Shown here: piece after piece, positions 60,003-64,000 of the stretch
How the letters are laid out: each line of letters starts with the position of its first letter
How positions within the stretch are numbered: the stretch's first letter is position 1
Source: Nemania diffusa
Taxonomy: Eukaryota; Ascomycota; Sordariomycetes; Xylariales; Xylariaceae
Length of the DNA: 64,000 nt
Direction: 5' to 3'
Assembly (NCBI GenBank): GCA_038501195.1
Contig: JBBPUQ010000008.1
Coordinates: forward strand, 2,490,501 to 2,554,500
The notes under the pieces: generated by a model
Told to the model about the DNA's origin: nothing
Databases searched by the model: none
The model's input: only the letters and a program-made list of their open reading frames with translations
Translations under genes and position numbers: made by a program

Positions 60003-61653
60003 CAGAACCAATTTGGTGGTAGTATACGATGACTGGTTTGTACAATTTGCTTCATAGCCTGTTAGTCTACTTTGACTTGTCAACGATTATAAGATATCTA
60101 AGAAAGAGGGAGTAATATAAAGCTTAATAGATGCATGCTTTAACACATATTCGGACCTCTTAAGCCAAAACAGTTCTAGTGTGCCTATATATATATAGGG
60201 GAAATAATGCTCTAGATAGAGCACGCCTGCCGCGTAGCTGCTTAGCATAGATTCGAGTTATCTATAACCAGGCAACCTGAGATGGTTAGATAAGATCTGT
60301 AATAATGTTGTCTCACCTTGTAAAGAGCCAAATCATATATTCATTTGGTAATTGAATCATTGTACTTCTCGTAATTAAGGTATCGGACGGTACGTGTCAA
60401 TGCAAGCACGGTCTAGACCGCAAAAATCCTCCCAGACCCTACCACGTGGGTCACGTTGGGCAGAAACATCGTGACCCATGACCGCGAGACATTTATGTCC
60501 ACATGCAGTACCGCAATCCGACAGGAATACCGAATATTAGGCCATGCAGAAGGTCACGGACTATCATTCTGTTACCGATGAGCCAATAATTCCGGGGTTT
60601 AAACCCCTCTCTATCAGTGTCTCTTTGAGAAAAAGAAAAAGAACAGGAGAATCTGGAATATCATTACCAATAGGTAACACCCGCTTCATATTCCGGGTAT
60701 TGGACCCAAACGGGCTCATGAAAGCCAGTTTTCCCCGTCGATATATACGCATTCCGAGTTCTTCGCCGCAAGCTAGTTGTAATATTTATATAAACAAAAA
60801 CACCACATACAGAATAATGGTTAGTAGCTCAAGCATAGAGGCGTAGACAACCAGTGACGATTGTACATAGTCAAAATTGCGCTCACGGATTAGCACCTGA
60901 TAGTACGGTATACCCAATGCCATCTTAAACTGATGTTGCTCTGTTCACCACCGTTATGTAGCGAACTGCCTTGCTATAGACTAATAAGAACAACCTAATA
61001 CTCACGTTGGAGAGCAATATTAAACATTCAAGAAAAGGAGGATACCAATGACTATAATGCTATTTTTAGTATTTCGTGACCTGTGAGAAATGTGTAAGTT
61101 GAATCAATGGATTTTAGACTGCCCAAGATCTCAATTCAAACAAATGATAATCATAAAGCTACGAGTCAAGCAATTTACTGTGAGATTTTCCTAGCTATTG
61201 CTGATCACCCGATGAGCAGATGAAATCAGTGTGTTCCCAGTTTACAATGCTGTAGACGTAGTCTTACACCAGATGGTGAGGTGGGTAGAAAATGAATGCG
61301 TATTGCTCTTGAATGCCGGTCACGTGAGCGTATCTCGGAAAGCCTCCGACTAATCAGAGGAGGCTACTTAAGATCACAGATAGTTTGCATCCGGTCATGT
61401 GATATTCCTATAGCATTGAATGTCACTGTCGTATCTCTTGCGATTTCACGATCATGGCTAGCAAGGGAAAATGGTGGGCGGGACTAGATAGGGCCAGGCA
61501 GGCAGCATGCCAGCCCAACTCGGCCGGATGTCACTTGGAGGGTGATATCTATATACATAGGTTGCGATCCCCGGAATGTAATCTATCATCTATCTCACCT
61601 CTATTATTATACCTCATAACGGTGCACCACTAAGCGGTTGCGTGCAAATCACA
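60003..61653. other. Intergenic region between FAD oxidase and Rieske oxygenase genes
   Basis: 1.65 kb without a supported gene. It includes the 3' UTR of the oxidase and the promoter of the Rieske gene. The frame at 60544-60846 lacks recognisable features. A short tatatatata tract occurs near 60188-60197. Confidence 0.5.
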
Positions 61654-63039
61654 ATGGCCGAATTCTCTCCCTACTACTCACCCCAAATTCTTCTCCTGAC
61701 CCTATCCGCATCCTTAGTCGCCATAGCGCTTTCATACTCTTCAAGATTTCCCGGCTTAAGATGGATCACCAAGAGGTTCTCCAAGGCCAAGAATGTAGCA
61801 AACAAGGCTGTCAGAGCTTTACCGGGATCCTGGTACCTCTCCCAAGAGATGTATGAGCTCGAGAGACGAGCAATTTTCTCTAAAAAGTGGCTTCTTACGA
61901 CACACAAAATAAGACTTCCAAATCCAGGAGACTGGCTACGATACCAAGTTGCCGGCTTCGACTTTGTTATCGCCAAGGACCGCACTGGGGCCATCAACGC
62001 GTTCCACAACGTCTGCAGACATCGGGCCTTTCCAGTTGTCACGAAAGACGAGGGAAACAACAGCATTCTGGCTTGCAAGTACCACAACTGGTCTTATTCC
62101 CTAAACGGCAAGCTCACCAAGGCGCCGTCGTATCAAGATATTGAAGGGTTCGACAAGAGCCAGAATGGGCTGTTCCCCATCCATGTTCACATTGACACTA
62201 ATGGGTTCATCTGGGTGAACTTGGAGGCAGTAGAGAAGCCAACCACAGCATGGGAAGATGACTATAAGGGCATCGATAGGCAGGAGAGATTTAAGGCTTA
62301 CAACTTCGACGACTACCAGTTCGACCACATCTGGCAAATGGAGGGAGAGTACAACTGGAAGCTCTTAGGAGATAACTACAACGAGTGTTACCATTGCCCG
62401 ACTACACATCCTGACATCCCCACGGTCGCTGATCTCAGCAACTACGGTGTCGTCACGGAGAATGCGTACGTGCAACATCTAGGCAGGCCGACGCCGGAAC
62501 AGATTGCGCGAGGCTTCAATGTAGCCGCCACATTCTATTTCCCCAATGCCTCGATGAACGTCTCGTAAGTAACACCGCCGCAAGATCGAGCGGGGTAGAT
62601 TATATCACTAACACGTCACAGGCCTCATTTCTTCTTCATCCAGCGCTTCATCCCCAAGAATCCCAACACGTCGATCATGTACTACGAAGTGTTCCGGAAC
62701 AAGAAGTCGTCCGACGAGGACTTCAACGTGATCAACGATATCTACAAGCGCATCATGTCAGAGGACAAGTATCTCTGCGCCAGCGCGCACAAGAACATCC
62801 AGGCGGGCGTCTTCGTCAACGGCGAGATGCACCCCAGGATGGAGCAGGGCCCCCTCTTCTTCCAGAACCTCGTGCGCGAGCTCGTCACGACTCACCACAA
62901 GGCGGAGAAGAAGGCCGGGCAGGAGATCTGGCCTGCGCGCCAGAAGCTCCCGGGAGACGCGAAGGCTAGCGAGGAGGATCTCGAGTTGTGCTCGTCGGTG
63001 GATTGCGCAAGCTTGAAAAAGGAAGGTCTCGATTGGTAA
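61654..63039 (+). CDS. Rieske non-heme iron oxygenase, choline monooxygenase type
   Basis: Two exons, 61654-62564 and 62622-63039, give 442 residues. The ATG at 61654 (MAEFSPYYSP) is preferred over a non-ATG codon upstream. Residues 10-30 are hydrophobic and could be a membrane anchor. The Rieske [2Fe-2S] site is CRHRAF (Cys121, His123) with CKYHNW (Cys141, His144). The mononuclear iron site follows the family pattern NYNECYHCPTTHPD. The C-terminal catalytic fold contains FFFIQRFIPKNPNTSIMYYEVF. Family role: oxidation of choline or a quaternary or N-methyl amine, such as choline to betaine aldehyde or glycine betaine to dimethylglycine, with electrons from a reductase not seen here. All metal ligands are present. 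The neighbouring FAD amine oxidase suggests a shared methylamine pathway, an inference. Confidence 0.9.
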
Positions 63040-64000
63040 TGGTTAGGTAGCTTGTCGTCGCGACTACTGGCGAGTTGCTAGTGTATCGCTTATCTTTGGT
63101 CTTGAAGCGGGAGTTTTACGAGTGGGCACGTTATGTTCTTTTTCTCTCATATTATGAGATGGGAATTCTATACTTACACCTAAGTTTGTTTATCGTATTT
63201 TAGGGGGTTAATTACGGTATCAAAGTGGGCATAATTATCTATCTACATGTCGGGAGTATATCGATAACTGCACGTGTTGTTTGATGAGACCAATCATTGG
63301 CTGCGCATGACAGTACTACAGAGTCAAAAAAAAGTACAAACAACATATATATGTATAACATAAAGTATAACAATAAGTGATGTAAATTTTTTTTTTAACT
63401 AATTAAATATTTCATTATAACATGAGTTCGATTTTTATATTATTAGTTATGTCACTTTTATCGGATCGGCGCGAAACTACCCGCCTCCACCTATATCGGA
63501 GTAGATAGATTGACAAGGGAATACATAGCCCCGATCTGGTTCAACAACAACGCTTACGACACGTAACTTGACCGACCTCCTTTTCAGCCTGGCAGGCCTA
63601 TAGCGTGTCGAGAACGGTTGGGTTGGAACATGGTAGGAATTCTGAGTGATAGGTAGGGGGTACCAAGAAAGCTAAAGCAGCGTCACCCGAATCCTCGTTA
63701 TCGTGACGTTGTCTAAGCAGGGATTCCCCCAAGCAAACCTTATCGCCGGCTTCGGCACCATGGCAAACGGACATGCTGTATCAAACATGGGTCGAATACT
63801 TACACTAGTGTAGGTAGGTAAACGGACGGGTAGGTAGAGGCGCAGTAGGCGCAGTGGGTAGGTAGCTGACAATTACTCACCCGTTAATGGTGTAGGTAAG
63901 TGGCTCTTGATTATCCTGTCTCGGTCTACCTTGGCCTCGCAGTAGTGCGATTGGCATCTAACTAACAGTAGGGTAGCGTATCTGCCTTTGAAGCCACAGT
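63040..64000. other. Right-end intergenic region
   Basis: No gene is supported. AT-rich DNA (63310-63440) contains a T-rich run. From about 63810 to 63900 short gtaggtag/taggtagg words recur, as in other spacers of the window. The window ends inside this spacer. Confidence 0.5.

Noticed and set aside
60544..60846. Plus-strand ORF of 100 codons between the oxidase and Rieske genes
   Set aside because: No motif, no protein-like periodicity, and the opposite strand is also open.

Overview
The window is nuclear DNA of a filamentous ascomycete (Pezizomycotina, most likely a Sordariomycete). The evidence is many short spliceosomal introns (about 50-170 bp, GTRNGY donors), a ferrichrome-type siderophore synthetase paired with an ornithine N5-oxygenase, a fungalysin, an L-galactonate dehydratase, an intron-bearing tRNA and long gene-poor spacers. 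I rebuilt 14 protein-coding genes with exon boundaries that keep the reading frame, plus one tRNA and several gene relics. All exon models are read by eye, without RNA or database support.

Layout. At 0.25-8 kb are an F-box/WD40 protein of the Cdc4/FBXW7 type (+), a two-exon secreted protein (-) and a five-exon RecQ helicase (-). From 8 to 11.8 kb lies a degraded, AT-biased stretch. It holds a broken fungal PD-(D/E)XK nuclease-like gene, a stop-interrupted C2H2 zinc-finger tail and an ATG-less ORF. At 11.8-14.2 kb is a seven-exon secreted metalloprotease of family M36 (-).

The centrepiece is 16.4-36.8 kb. A 4,932-residue nonribosomal peptide synthetase of the SidC/NPS2 class (-) faces a SidA-type L-ornithine N5-monooxygenase (+) across a 3.5-kb spacer. 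SidA makes N5-hydroxy-ornithine; after acetylation (the acetyltransferase is not in this window) the synthetase would build a ferrichrome-type hexapeptide such as ferricrocin, an intracellular iron carrier. The shared spacer holds four perfect ATCWGATAA motifs, two of them forming a 19-bp palindrome. This is the known recognition sequence of SREA/URBS1-type GATA iron repressors, so the pair is probably co-repressed by iron.

From 40.9 to 64 kb the window holds class II fructose-bisphosphate aldolase (+), a second GC-rich secreted protein (+), an Nse2/Mms21 SUMO ligase (-), a disordered hypothetical protein (+), L-galactonate dehydratase (-), an acidic-tailed hypothetical protein (-) and a tRNA-Thr (-). 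The last two genes are co-oriented: an FAD amine oxidase of the sarcosine/fructosyl-amino-acid oxidase family and a Rieske oxygenase of the choline monooxygenase type. They could act together in catabolism of choline, betaine or N-methyl amines.

I found no convincing wholly new system. The observations most worth a second look are the iron-regulatory palindrome, the unpaired T-C module in the synthetase, the Rieske/FAD pair, and the decayed nuclease/zinc-finger region.
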